From contig NC_019859.2 of NCBI RefSeq assembly GCF_002234675.1, positions 35,387,960 to 35,451,959 on the forward strand: a DNA stretch of 64,000 bases, read 5' to 3'. The notes beneath the pieces are model-generated. The model had not been told where the DNA came from and ran no database searches. It saw nothing but the letters and a program-made list of their open reading frames with translations. Positions within the stretch are counted from its first letter, which is position 1. Each line of letters begins with the position of its first letter. Source of the stretch: Oryzias latipes (lineage: Eukaryota > Chordata > Actinopteri > Beloniformes > Adrianichthyidae). Both the position numbers and the translations under genes were made by a program. Shown one piece after another: positions 51,260 through 63,400 of this stretch.

Positions 51260-52047
51260 GCACAGTACACCATGAATGCTTTTGTATTGACTAATATTAT
51301 AACTGTAGACTTTAAGATAGTCTTCGCGACAGAAGGTTTCTAGCAGGACTGACCTGAGTGAAATGAAGTGAATCCGTTTATCCACCAGGGGGCGCTCTGC
51401 TGAAGTTAATGTGAGCCTGTTTGTTCACAAAGTTGGAATTTGGATCCCAGAACAACCTCCCTCTTTATGTGCGATGGTTGATCACACCCAGCTTGAATGC
51501 GCCCGTTCATGCAGGTTGCAGTTCGAGCGTCTGCAGAAGTCCTGACACTCAAAGGCCTGTTTTCACCTTTTTAGCTGTGTGGCGAGCAGAGCTGCTTACG
51601 GCGCTCAGCCCCTTCACTGGGAAAAAGCAGTCTGTCTTAGTCTGACATAAAATGCTTGCAAACAGAAAAGTCTAAAGACTGGCACCCTTTACCATATTGT
51701 TTTGATCAAACATTGGATTTAATTTTTAAATATGTTTTACGTGTGTTGTTATTTAAAGATGAAAATGGTGTTTTTTATGTATTCTTGTGGTGTTTTTCTG
51801 ATGATTGAGGACAAATATCAAGAAAATTAAGCTTAAAGCTGCATTTCTGAGTGTGTCTTTATTAAAAATCGTTGTGAAACAGGAGCAGAAGAAAAAATGC
51901 AGTTTGAAAAAGATTATACTTGTGATGTAAAAAACTTGCTGGGTGTGGCCAAAGTCTCCCTGCTCCGCCCCTTTCTGATCGTCACCTGCAGACCAACAGA
52001 TCCATGAACGTCTCTGTTTTCCTGGTCTGTGCTGGAATCTGGATCAA

Positions 52048-53467
52048 GGGGGGTATTCCAGGAAGCATCTTTAAACTACCCTGACTTTAAGCCTGAACTC
52101 TGGCTGAAATCCGCCTGAACTTGCTTACTCTGGGTATGTCGTTCCAACAGACCAGATATGAGTTAGAGTAATTACACTCCACTTGGTAACCCTGGGTTAA
52201 TGCACGTGCACAGCAGGTACATAAAGACATTCTCAATGGATCGCTGATTTCCGGAGTCACCATGGAAACGCGTGGTGAAAAAAAGAAAAGCGCTATACTT
52301 TAGTGAGACGGAGTTTGAGATTTTAATGACGGCGTATGAAGATTATAAGTCCATCAAAAAAGTAAAACGGCTGCATCATCAGCAAAAGAAAGAGTTTCTG
52401 CTTGTAGTAGAAGAACAGACAAAGTAAACGCACAAGTTTCTGATCTTTTCCATTTTCCTTGTGACGCATATATATATATTTATATAACTTATCCAATTTT
52501 GCCAACTTAAATGAATTACTTCTATTGGTAACAAATAATTGAGTTAAATTTATTCAACCTAATTTCTTACGTCTATAAAACTTAATAATATTTTATACAA
52601 CTCAAATTTACATATTTATTTAACTAAATGTTATATTACTCCAATTCAATTAATATTTTTTTCATCTTTATTATAATTTTTGAACCCTCATATGTCTAAG
52701 TTTGAGCCGGCAGACGTACTCATTTATATAACAACAAAAAGAACTAAACAATATTCCTAAGGGGCATGAATTCATCTAGGAATTTTCCGACATTGTCATT
52801 ACAGCTGGCTGTACTAGGGGTGTTATATAAACCCATCATCCTCTCACTCTCACTCATGGTGCAGAGACTTAAGTACAGTAGGACAAAATAACTCGGCAAA
52901 ACACGGTAAAACAGCTAAACAACTAAACGCATTTGGTCAAAAGCCCACACTTAAACCCAAATCCGTCCAGACAGGCAAAGGGAATGGTATCCCACAATCC
53001 CTTGGCAGTGCCGATCTAACAGCAGCACCAAAGTTACACCTACTTAAGTGAATTAATTTGAATGAAAGTAAAATAACTGTCTGAAAACTACGTGTTATTT
53101 TTAAACTGATTTAACAAAAGTGAAAAAAATGATTCATCTTAACTGAAGCAAATAATTAAGTTAGATCAAAGTAAAAAGTTTATCTTTCCAACATCCATAT
53201 GTGGTCTTATCACCCTCTCACGGTGGAAAAAGTATTATCTGAGCTTCTTCATCCACTAAATCATCTTCAAATGGACACGCCATGATGCTTCACCTCTCTG
53301 AAAACAAACTAACCTTCAACTAAACCTGCTCCAGACCAGGTTATGTTCAGAGCATGAGTTGCTATGGCAACTTGACATACCCTGAAACATACCTCTGTTT
53401 CTGGAACTGAAAGCTGAGGTTATCCACTTCCTTAGCCTCAAACTTACCGTGGGAGCTAGCATAACCT
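52048..53467 (+). mobile_element. PIF/Harbinger-like DNA element, copy 1 (right end lost)
   Basis: It starts GGGGGGTATTCCAGGAAGCA and matches 56719-58105 for almost its entire length. At about 52280-52420 one frame reads [20 protein letters not shown], resembling the Myb/SANT-like protein that accompanies Harbinger transposases, ending at a stop after about 50 residues. The transposase itself is absent. The right terminus is replaced after GCATAACCT. Confidence 0.7.
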
Positions 53468-53502
53468 AATCTGAAGGGAGTCCAGGGAGGTGTTCTGTAT
53501 CT

Positions 53503-54050
53503 CCGGGGGGGGGGGGGGGGTCTTCATCAGCACCCCCCACCCCCACCCCCACCCTGCTGTCATGCTGGTATCTCTGCTCTGATTCAGCTCATCTTCATCA
53601 TCCCCTCAGCTACTGTCACACAGGAGCGAATGGAGCTGTCAGCACACCTGGGTTGATATGCTGCTCCTACACCGCCCCCTTCTGGATAAAGAAGCAATTA
53701 CATCATTTGGTGAACAAAGATCCTTTTGTTTTGTATGATGATATTAGGGTTTTGTGGGGGTGGGATGGGGCGGTACAATGGTAGTTTTATTGATGGCGGT
53801 GACCAGAGGGGGAGACAGAGTCTCCACTTCTGGCAGGTGAATTTGAGTTCCGAGAAAGGGGCCCAATAACTAAAATGCATTCTCATCTCCAGCTCCGAGG
53901 ACCCTTCCTCAAATGGAACAAAGACCATCACCTCCCTTTTCCGACACGGAGCTCGACTTCTTAGTGCAAAAAAAGCAACACAAATGAATGCAACTTCAAC
54001 ACAAATTGAAGCAAAACCACAAACAAAATGAATGCAAGAAATTTGAACAT
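53503..54050. other. intergenic between convergent genes, no gene
   Basis: A G-run near 53504-53519 followed by a C-rich stretch. No coding support. Confidence 0.4.
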
Positions 54051-54060
54051 GAAAACAAAC

Positions 54061-54066
54061 TTTATT
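54061..54066 (-). terminator. slc44a2 polyadenylation signal (short-tail isoform)
   Basis: AATAAA on the minus strand, about 305 bp after the stop of the distal terminal exon. Confidence 0.45.
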
Positions 54067-54371
54067 AATAGTTAACACAAACTGGAAAACTGTTTTATTA
54101 TAAAAATTCAGACGAAACAGAAACTGAACAGAAGAATGAAGCCACAAACGTAAAACATGCGTGTTAAAAAAGTTCCTGTTTTGAGCATTAAATAACCGGT
54201 AACCACCTGGGTCTTCAGGAAAATCTCTTTTGGCTTTTATAATCTCATCGATCTGCTGTTAAACGGAGGATTTCATCAGCGGACACGACGATGAGGAGTA
54301 GGTGATGGGAGGGGGGAGGTGCAGACAAAGAGGATGGCACAGTCATGCGCACGTGCACGCGCACGCACACA

Positions 54372-54481
54372 CTAGTCTGCAGATCTGAGCTCCTGGTTGG
54401 ACTTCTTCAGGAGGCTGAGCAGGTCCTGAGACATGAAAAAGGGCCTCTCGGCCGATCCGTCGTTGCGCTCCAGGTCTTCCA
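54372..54481 (-). CDS. slc44a2: slc44a2 alternative terminal exon with short tail
   Basis: The distal terminal exon. Acceptor GTCGCAG|TGG completes a Leu codon to give [19 protein letters not shown], as in the main mammalian CTL2 form, then a short tail ending [12 protein letters not shown] and a stop at 54372. 37 codons including the stop. Confidence 0.88.
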
Positions 54482-57400
54482 CTGCGACACGGACACAACA
54501 GTTGAACCTCGCTTCCTCACACGTTTGGTTAAAGCCAATAAAACAGACATTTAAGGACAAAGACTTTTTTTAATTTTTGTTTCTCTCTGGATCTGAAATA
54601 TTCACACATTTTGAGCAAACATGAACGTCTGCTCAGGGTTCACGTGTACTCACCGCCTTTTTAGGGCTCACAAGCCAATAATGACAACAACCCACTGTGA
54701 CTTGTACGATTACTTTTGTGTCCACAGACCAAACGTCTCTGGATTCTGAGGCTTTTTCAAACACAGAAGCGTCTGGGGAGTCACATTTTATCCACTACGC
54801 TGATTTACAGTCGCCTTTAAGTGGCGTTAACATCCAGGAGCTAGAGAACGACGACAGTCAAGAAACACAGAAGCATCGAGACACTTACACTGTTAGTAGC
54901 AAAGCATTCAGAAGGCCGGTCAATGTCATGCAGCACTCAGAGAAAGGCTGAGGTGGGGAGGGACAGGCAGAGCAAGGCAGTCTGTAAACAAGAAAGGCAG
55001 CTCCCAAAAAAGTCTCCGCCGTGGTCGCCACGACACGACAAAAACACGGCGAATGCATCTACGCGAGCCTCCCAGGAAGAAAGATCCAGAACGCGTGGAG
55101 GTGGCGGAGCGGTTTTGGCGTCAGCTGGTCGAGTTGTAAACAGGTGATGGAGGGGTCCGGTGGACCGTAAACAGGGTTCTTCCGTGGTTCCGTAGTGCAT
55201 TCGGGATCGGGGTTAAGACGACAAACACTGACGCTCATCAGGCACGTGTTCAGCACTCACTATGTTCTACAAATCTTCACAATATGAAAACAACCCAACA
55301 ATGCCCAAAAACCAACACAACGGAGCTTTTTTTTTTCCAAGCTACGCAGATGCCCCCGGGCTTCCCGGTCTGCCCCCGCCTCTCCGACGGCCGACGTTCC
55401 TCCGCTCGCATCTGAAGTCTTAGCTTGTCTGCCACACATGAAACAGGTCCATATCACGAAACTCCACGCTCCAATCGCCTCCTCCTATGCGACCGCTACT
55501 CCTGTACAGCGGGCGCAGGCTCCTCCGCCTTCTCCTCCGCCTTCTCCTCCATCTTTTCTCCAGCATCCTCCTTCGCCGCCTCAGCAGCTGGCGCCTCCTC
55601 TGGCTTCTCCTCTGCTTCTGGCTTCTCTTCCACTTTCTTCAGCTCTGCTTGTTCTTCTTCGCTCTTTTTTGCCTCCTCTGCCTCGCTGGCTTTCTCCTCC
55701 TCAGTGCCCTCCTTTGGAGCTAAGGCCTGGGTGTCGGACTGCAGGAGCTGCTCCTGCTCGTTCTCCTGCGTCAGCACCGGCTGCTGCTTCAGCTGGACCT
55801 CTCCGTCCTGCTGAAGAGGTGTCTCCTCGTCCGCCTGTCTGGCGGCATCCGCCTGCTCTACACCATTGCACTCTTCCTCCGTCTTGGTCACTTTGGAGAG
55901 GATCTCATGCAGCTCCAGAGACATAAAGTAAGGCTTCTCTGAGGAGCCGTCGTTTCTCTCCAAGTCCTCACCTTTTGTCAGAGCGGAGCGTTTTTGGATT
56001 ATTGGAAAAGCGTGGGATAGCCAAGGAGAAGCGGACGTGTGAAAACCGAGTGAAATTAATGGGAGACAAAGAAGAAGAGAAGTCAGAAACGTAGCAGAAA
56101 AGAACCGGAGAGCAACAGCTCAGCTTTGGACAGAAGCAAACCTGAAACCCGAGACTAGAGAACTCACAGAAGCAGAGGAACAGAGTGTCCACACACATGG
56201 CGTAGACGCTGAAGAAGCCGTGGGCGATCAGGTACGCTCCCACCACCACTGTCTGCAGGACAAAGGTGAAGAAGTCCTCAGACACACTGGAGATGAATGA
56301 AAAACTGCAGGTGGAAACATTTACACTGGTCCGTCTGCGGAGCGTCTCTGCTGCACTGTGACTTTACATCTACTCAAACCCCCATCGTGTCGAGTAAATC
56401 ATCCAAAAACCTGAGCAGTCAGGCCCCATGGCCTCTTCTTCCTCACCTAAACGGATGCCGGTGTTATCAGCAGTGTTAAACTGGCCGCCTGCCAGAGCTC
56501 TGTCTCACCCTCTGGTCAGGGGCGGGAACCGTCTCCAGAGTTCTGGACACACTACATCTCCCAGCAACCCCCGCACACACTTCCTGGATGCCGCACACCT
56601 GACTCTGATTTGCAAGCAATCACATCATACTTAAGCACTGCACTGAGCCTCAATCAGTGCGAAATATTGTTTGTGCCGCTCTGCCTTCCTTACCTTACAG
56701 AGCGTTGTATCTGAACCTGGGGGGTATTCCAGGAAGCATGTTTAAACTAGCCTGACTTTAAGCCTGAACTCTGGCTGAAATCCACCTGAACTTGCTTACT
56801 CGGGGTATGTAGGTTCCAAAAGACCAGATATGAGTTGGCGTAATTACGCTCCACTTGGTAACCCTGGGTTAATGCACGGTACATAAAGACATTCTCAATG
56901 GATCACCGATTTCCGGAGTCACCATGGAAACGTGGTGAAAAAAAGAAAGCGCTATACTTCAGTGAGACGGAGTCTGAGATTTAAATGACGGCGTATGAAG
57001 ATTATACGTCCATCAAAAAAGTAACACGGCTGCATCATCAGCAAAAGAAAGAGTTTCTGCTTGGAGAAGAAGAACAGACAAAGTAAACGCACAAGTTTCT
57101 GATCTTTTCCATTTTCCTTGTGACGCATATAAATATAACTTATCCAATTTTGCCAACTTAAATGAATTACTTCTATTGGTAACAAATAATTGAGTTAAAT
57201 TTATTCAACCTAATTTCTTACGTCTATAAAACTCAATAATTGTTTATACAACTCAAATTTACATATTTATCTAACTAAATGTCATATTACTTAATGAATT
57301 ATAATTCTTGAACTCTCATATGTCTAAGTTTGAGCCGGCAGATATACTCATTTTTATAGCAACAAAAAGGACGGGAAAAAATGCACGGAGTCTATAAATT

Positions 57401-60400
57401 CATTAAAGAATTTTCCGTCATCGTCATTTCATTAAGTAATGGTAGGGGTGCTAAATAACTCCCCTCCTCCCCCCTCACTCATGGTGCAGAAAGAATTAAA
57501 CATAACAGGACAAAATAACTAGACAAAACACAGTAAAACAGCTAAACAACTAAACGCATTTGGTAAAAAACCCACATTTAAACCCAAATCCGTCCAGACA
57601 GGCAAAGGGAATGGTATCCCACAATCCCTTGTGGTGCCGATGTAACAGCAGCACCAAAGTTACACCTACTTAATTGATTTAAATTTGAATGAAAGTAAAA
57701 TAAATGTCTGAAAACTACATGTTATTTTTAAACTGACTTAACTAAAAAAATGATATATTTTAACTGAATCAAATAATTAAGTTAGATCAAAGTATAAAGT
57801 TTCTCTTTCCAACATCCATATGTGGTCTTATCAGCCTCTCATGGTGGAAAAAGTATTATCTGAGCTTCTTCATCCACTAAATCATCTTCAAATGGACACG
57901 CCATGCTGCTTCACCTCTCTGTAAACAAACTAACCTTCAACTAAACCTGCTCCAGACCAGGTTATGTTCAGAGCATGAGTTTCCATGGCAACTTGACATA
58001 CCCTGAAACATACCTCTGCTTTTGGAACTGAAAGCTGAGGTTATCAACTTCCTTAGCCTCAAACTTACCGTGGGAGCTAGCATAACCTGCTTTCTGGAAT
58101 ACCTCCAGATCTCCTGGTCCTGTTTCTGACTGTTTGCGTGGATCCTGACTCCAGTTTCCTCTCTGATGCTCTCACGCCCATTACTGACCCCTTCCTACCT
58201 GACCCTGATTTAGTTTTGTGGACTTTTAGCTGAGCTTAGATGCCACCAAAGCTGAGCTCATAAACCTGCAGCAGACTGGCTGTTCTTGCGGCAGCACTTC
58301 ACCTTAGATTTGATATAAAACTGTACAAAGTTTTATTTTGTAAATAAAACCGACGTTTGTTCTTGTAACCCGGACTTGTTTCTCCGCCTTTTTGCCACCA
58401 AACTGACGTTCTTCATTTGTGACTCAAACAGTACATTTTGTGTGTAACTGTGTGTACTTGCAGTACACAAAAGTCAAAAGCATACGTAGGAGTCGTTTTG
58501 AATTTGTAGTTAAAAGCTGATGCAATCTCAAGTTGTGCGCGTTTTGTACGTTTTTGATATTCAAGTGTACATGTGAATACACAATTGAGAGTACACACAG
58601 TTACGCACAAAATGTGCTGTATGAGTCACAAATCAAGAGGTACGCTCTCTCCATGCTGTACGCGTTGCGCTGACACACATGACAGACTGACCAGTGGAAA
58701 TCAGGCGTTGGACGCCCCGCCTCCTACCATTATGGGCACCCAGTAGTAGTTGAGAGACGGTGCAGCCTCCTCCACAGCTTTGATTCTCCCAGAGAAGAAG
58801 AAAAAAGAGAAGATCCCTGCGGAGATGAAAGGAAAGAGGCTCACGCACACGTTTCTTTCCGCGGCTGCGATCTCTAAATATAAAAACGTCCCTCACCCAC
58901 AATGCCAACGATGAGGAGCTTCCCAAGGAACAGCAGGAAGTCCGTCACTTTGTCCAAAACGGCCACCCTGTGTGGAGGCGTGCAGGAGCAGCACAGGCAG
59001 AAACCGGTGACGCAAAATGAAAAGCGTGAGAGCCAATGGGAGCGTGCTAAAGCCCCGGACGGAGAACCCACCTGACCACGTTCCTCATGAGCAGGAAGAA
59101 GGCGTCCCGAGCCGAGGTGCAGAAGTTCTTCCCGTAGATTGCGATCTGAAGCGACAGAGAGAACGGCGGTTGCAGGAACGCTGGCAGAAGATGTGTGTCC
59201 GGCCGCCGGAGCTCACCATGATGTAGGCGTTCCTGTTCAGGAACTTGATGCACTTCTCCAGACACCAGAAGCAGCACTTCATGCAGCTCAGCAGGAATTT
59301 AGCACATTTGTTCTCAGCACCTGGAAGACAACAGGTGAGACAAAAGCTGAACAGCTGAGTCTAAGAAACGCTGCATGCAGATGACCTGCAAAGCTGGGAA
59401 AACCCAAAGCCATTCAAAAGGCAAAACCATTCAAAAAAAACTTTATTTAACCCACTGCAGGAAACAAAAAACAGCATTTACAGAAAAAGGACCAAAGGAA
59501 TTTAAACACCAAAACTTTAATTGGACTTTAATTGAAGGAACAAAGGTTCAATATAAAACTGACTATAAAAGCAGCACGTTGAAGGATTGTTCTAATAATT
59601 TAGCAACAATAAAGGATGAAGATAAAAAACCTTTTAACTTGTGATCCAGATACTCCAGAATGACCCTGATGACCTGGACCAAAGACAGGATCAGAGAGCC
59701 AAAAGCCAGGGAGCCGGTGTGGTACCTACACAGCAAAGAGAGGCCAGCATCAGTCCTCCAAATCCCAGAAGGCCACTGGGTTTGAATGGAAATATACATT
59801 TTATAGTCGTTTCTAGATATGACGGCTTTAAAAAGGACTGCTGGGTAAAACTTTACAGCTTCCAGCTGTTTAGAATACATGAAAGTTTCTGCAATACAGA
59901 CGTTTCTCCACTTTAAGTTACGATGGAGTATTGGGGCGAATGAGTTATATCGCTAGAGGAGACACGCCCACATGACAATGATTTCTATAGCCTTTGGTGG
60001 CATCTAAGTAGCTATTACTGTATAAAATATATATTTATATATATTTATACATATATATATAAATATATTATATATTACATTGATAGACACATCATTTGAT
60101 GTTGTTAAATAAGTGAAACAGTCAGCCTTAAAAGCTCAAACTTGATGAAAAATGCATAGTTGCAGGACTTCTTACAGATAAAAAAATTATTACAAAGAAT
60201 TTTCAAAAATAATTTCTAAACATTTAGAAGTTTTAGACCTCTTTTACATGTAATTTAAATTATTAAGAAAACCCAACAACAAGTCAATAATAATAATAAT
60301 AGATAATAATAAATCAAAAGTAAGTCAATAAAAATAATAAATAATAACAATAAATAAATAATAAGTCAATTAACCCACACAATGAACTGGCATTTTGCCA

Positions 60401-63400
60401 AAAATGTATCCTGCTGCACTGCAGCAGTGACTGGACCTCACCAAGATGGGGGTGCTCTCCTCCTATGAGGAATCACCCCCCATAAAATATATAATTTTGT
60501 TTTCAAAGTAATACATTTACGAGTAAAAACTCGTTTTGGAGTAACCTTCACAGAGTGGCTTTTCTTTTGTAATGTGTGAAAGTATTTTCTTTTTTTAAGG
60601 GAATTTTTTAAATGCTGTGTTCAAAAAGTTACATTACATCAAGAGATGCTGCCTTTATTTTATTATTCTGACATTTACAAAATGCATACTTCTTTTTTTT
60701 TAAATGATCTTCCTTTGCGTCTCAGATGGGTTTCAATAGGAGACCCAACATCAACATTAGATTGATTATTGGTAAATCCTATTGAACATTTATGGTGGGA
60801 GCTGAAAAGGCGTGTGCATGCGACCAAAAGCATGGCTGAGTTACACCAGTTCTGTCAGGAGGAATGCGTCAAAATTCCTACCAAAACTAGTGAGAGGCTT
60901 GTGGAAGGATATCTAAGACATTTGAAGTACTGCAGTTTCAAGGCAATAGTACCCGATACGAATAAATGACTGAACACTTTGACTCTGATAAAGTAAAGAC
61001 TTGTTTAAAAAAGACCCTCATTCTGACATTTAGCAAAAGACAGTTAATTCCATGAATTGCAATTGACCTACAACAGGAAAGGTTTACTTCTATCTAATGT
61101 CTGATCACACTCTGTCTGGACGGACATTGATGTTAGAATTTCACACCTGAACAGGAACATCTCACCCCGGAGGAGGAACTGTGGCGTCTGCAAGTTTCTG
61201 TTTGAAAAGCTCCGTCGGGCCCTAAACCCACTATCAATGCTCACATCCTTGGAAGACGTTTTATTCTGGGAGGATTTTATTCTCCACTGTTCTCGTTGGG
61301 TTCCCGTTTTGGAATTGTTTGTACATTTGAACATCATTCAAACTGAGAGAAATCCTTTGAAAAACACAAAGGTCTGCGCCAACCTGAGGGCCCGTCCCAG
61401 AGAGGAGAAGATGGGGTACGCAGGGATGTCGTTCGGCTTCTTGAAGGCCCAGTAATAGGACGCAAAGGCCCCTGACAGGGTCACCTGGCCCAAGGCCGTG
61501 ACGAAATTGGCGCACCAGAAGAAAAGGAAGAGGTTGTAGAACTGGAACACGATCCTGTATCGGTGGTAGATGGTCTCGCCGCCGTAGAAGGCAAACAGGC
61601 ACTCTGCGTCCGGACACTGAGCGGAGGCGTTGGAGGCGTTGAAGGTCTGAGGACGAAGAGAGGAGATGCTGCTACTGCGGAAACCCAAGAGCAGTTCAGC
61701 CCGAAGGAAGCCTTACCTGGGGGTCACAGGTGTCCCTGGAGAACGGACACTCGGAGTTGTTGAAGACTTTGTACACCTGCTTGTTAGACGTCGACAGGAA
61801 GCTGATGGGAGCGGTCAAGGAGGCAGCGGAAACCTTGTTGTGTGTTAGCGGTACCGGCCATATCAGAGAACTGGACCGAGTCCCCCGTAGAAAAGGCTTC
61901 ACTTCCGGCTCCAAACAAATGAAGTCCCTTTAGTCTCCATGTTTTTACGGACGCCACCATGTTGGAGCCAGACGTCAGGAAGCAGGAATTGGTCCAAGTT
62001 GGTCTGAGTCATTGTTTCTACGGCAAACACTCTGACCAATCAGGGGTGAGCTTGTTGAAAGGCCACACCCCTACCACTTAAACGTGGGCTACACGAAATC
62101 TGTCAATCAAACAATGTGTGCGGCCAGCAGGCCCCACCTACTTTTACTGAGCCATCTGATTGGTCAGTTTGTAACTTGAATAACTTGAAAAATATCATGA
62201 AAAAACGAGGATTATCAAGAAGAAGGTGAGGTAAGAAAAAGATATAAGATCCAGAACGGTCATTCTGACCAATAGAATGACAGAGTAACAGCTGTTTGTT
62301 TCTCTATGGAAGTCTTCGGGATTTTAGCCTCTTAGAGCCACTTCCTGTTTAGAACGCCAGAGGGGGCGGGGTCCCTCTGTCCAGCTACCATATAAAGTCA
62401 ACAGCTGGCCAAAGGATACACGGCAGTAACGGCCCAGTAGGCGATGACTACAGCCAGCAGGACGAAGGTCAGCAGCGGGTAGAAGAGCGCCGACATGACG
62501 TGGCCGATGGCTCTGAGGACGGGAAGGTCAGGGATGAGTTTGACACACAAAGACCGACAATCTCAGAACCTTCTGGAAGCTGAAGCTGGTTCTGCACAAT
62601 CGGTTAGAATTCTGAGTTTATGATCCTGTTTGAGCAGGAAAAATGTTTCCTCGCTACGGAGGCTTCAGACTAAACCAAAAATGATCAATTCTCATAAAAA
62701 ATTCAAAGTAAAAACAATATAAAACTGTTTTTTTTAAAGAAAATGCATCTCTGGGTTTCATTTGATTGATTAATTGATTCATTGATTGATTGACTTTTAT
62801 TTCCAAACACAAAATAAAATAGATAAATAACAGTGTGATATAGTCCTTGGAAAAGGATTGGGTAGAATAAAAACCTTTAACCCCCCCCCCCCCCCAATTT
62901 AGTATATTCAATGCCCACATTTCTACACAAATAGTATTGAAACACGCTTTTCAAATACTCCCCCCATAAAGTCTTTACGTTCCACTCACCAGTTTGTGTT
63001 CATGGTTCCCAGAACCTAACGTAAGTTTCGGGGGGACGGGGGGATGCCCCCCCCCTCCCACAGTCTTGGGGATTGTCCTTGCATAAATGTCGCCTCCCGT
63101 AAGTACATTTTATTTATTTAATTTGACATTTATGGACCCAGATTAAGATAAAATTTTTGTTTTCAATTGTGGCCTGAATAAAAGCAGCAATGTCCGGATA
63201 AAACAGCAATAACACTGACAATCATTCAAACTATTAAAATCATAAAACTTTTAGCATTATTTGTTAGAATCTCTCACATTAATTCTATACTCTTTTTAAA
63301 TAAAAAAATAAACCTTTTTAATACCTGAATGTAACTAATAAACCATTTCGTTTATGTAATGCCATTTATTAAATCCATATTATAGTAAATGATATGTATA

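Noticed and set aside
55425..55926. Two plus-strand open frames of 129 and 162 residues
   Set aside because: They are antisense to the Glu-rich terminal exon of slc44a2; Ser/Ala/Pro richness is the mirror of GAG/GCC codons.
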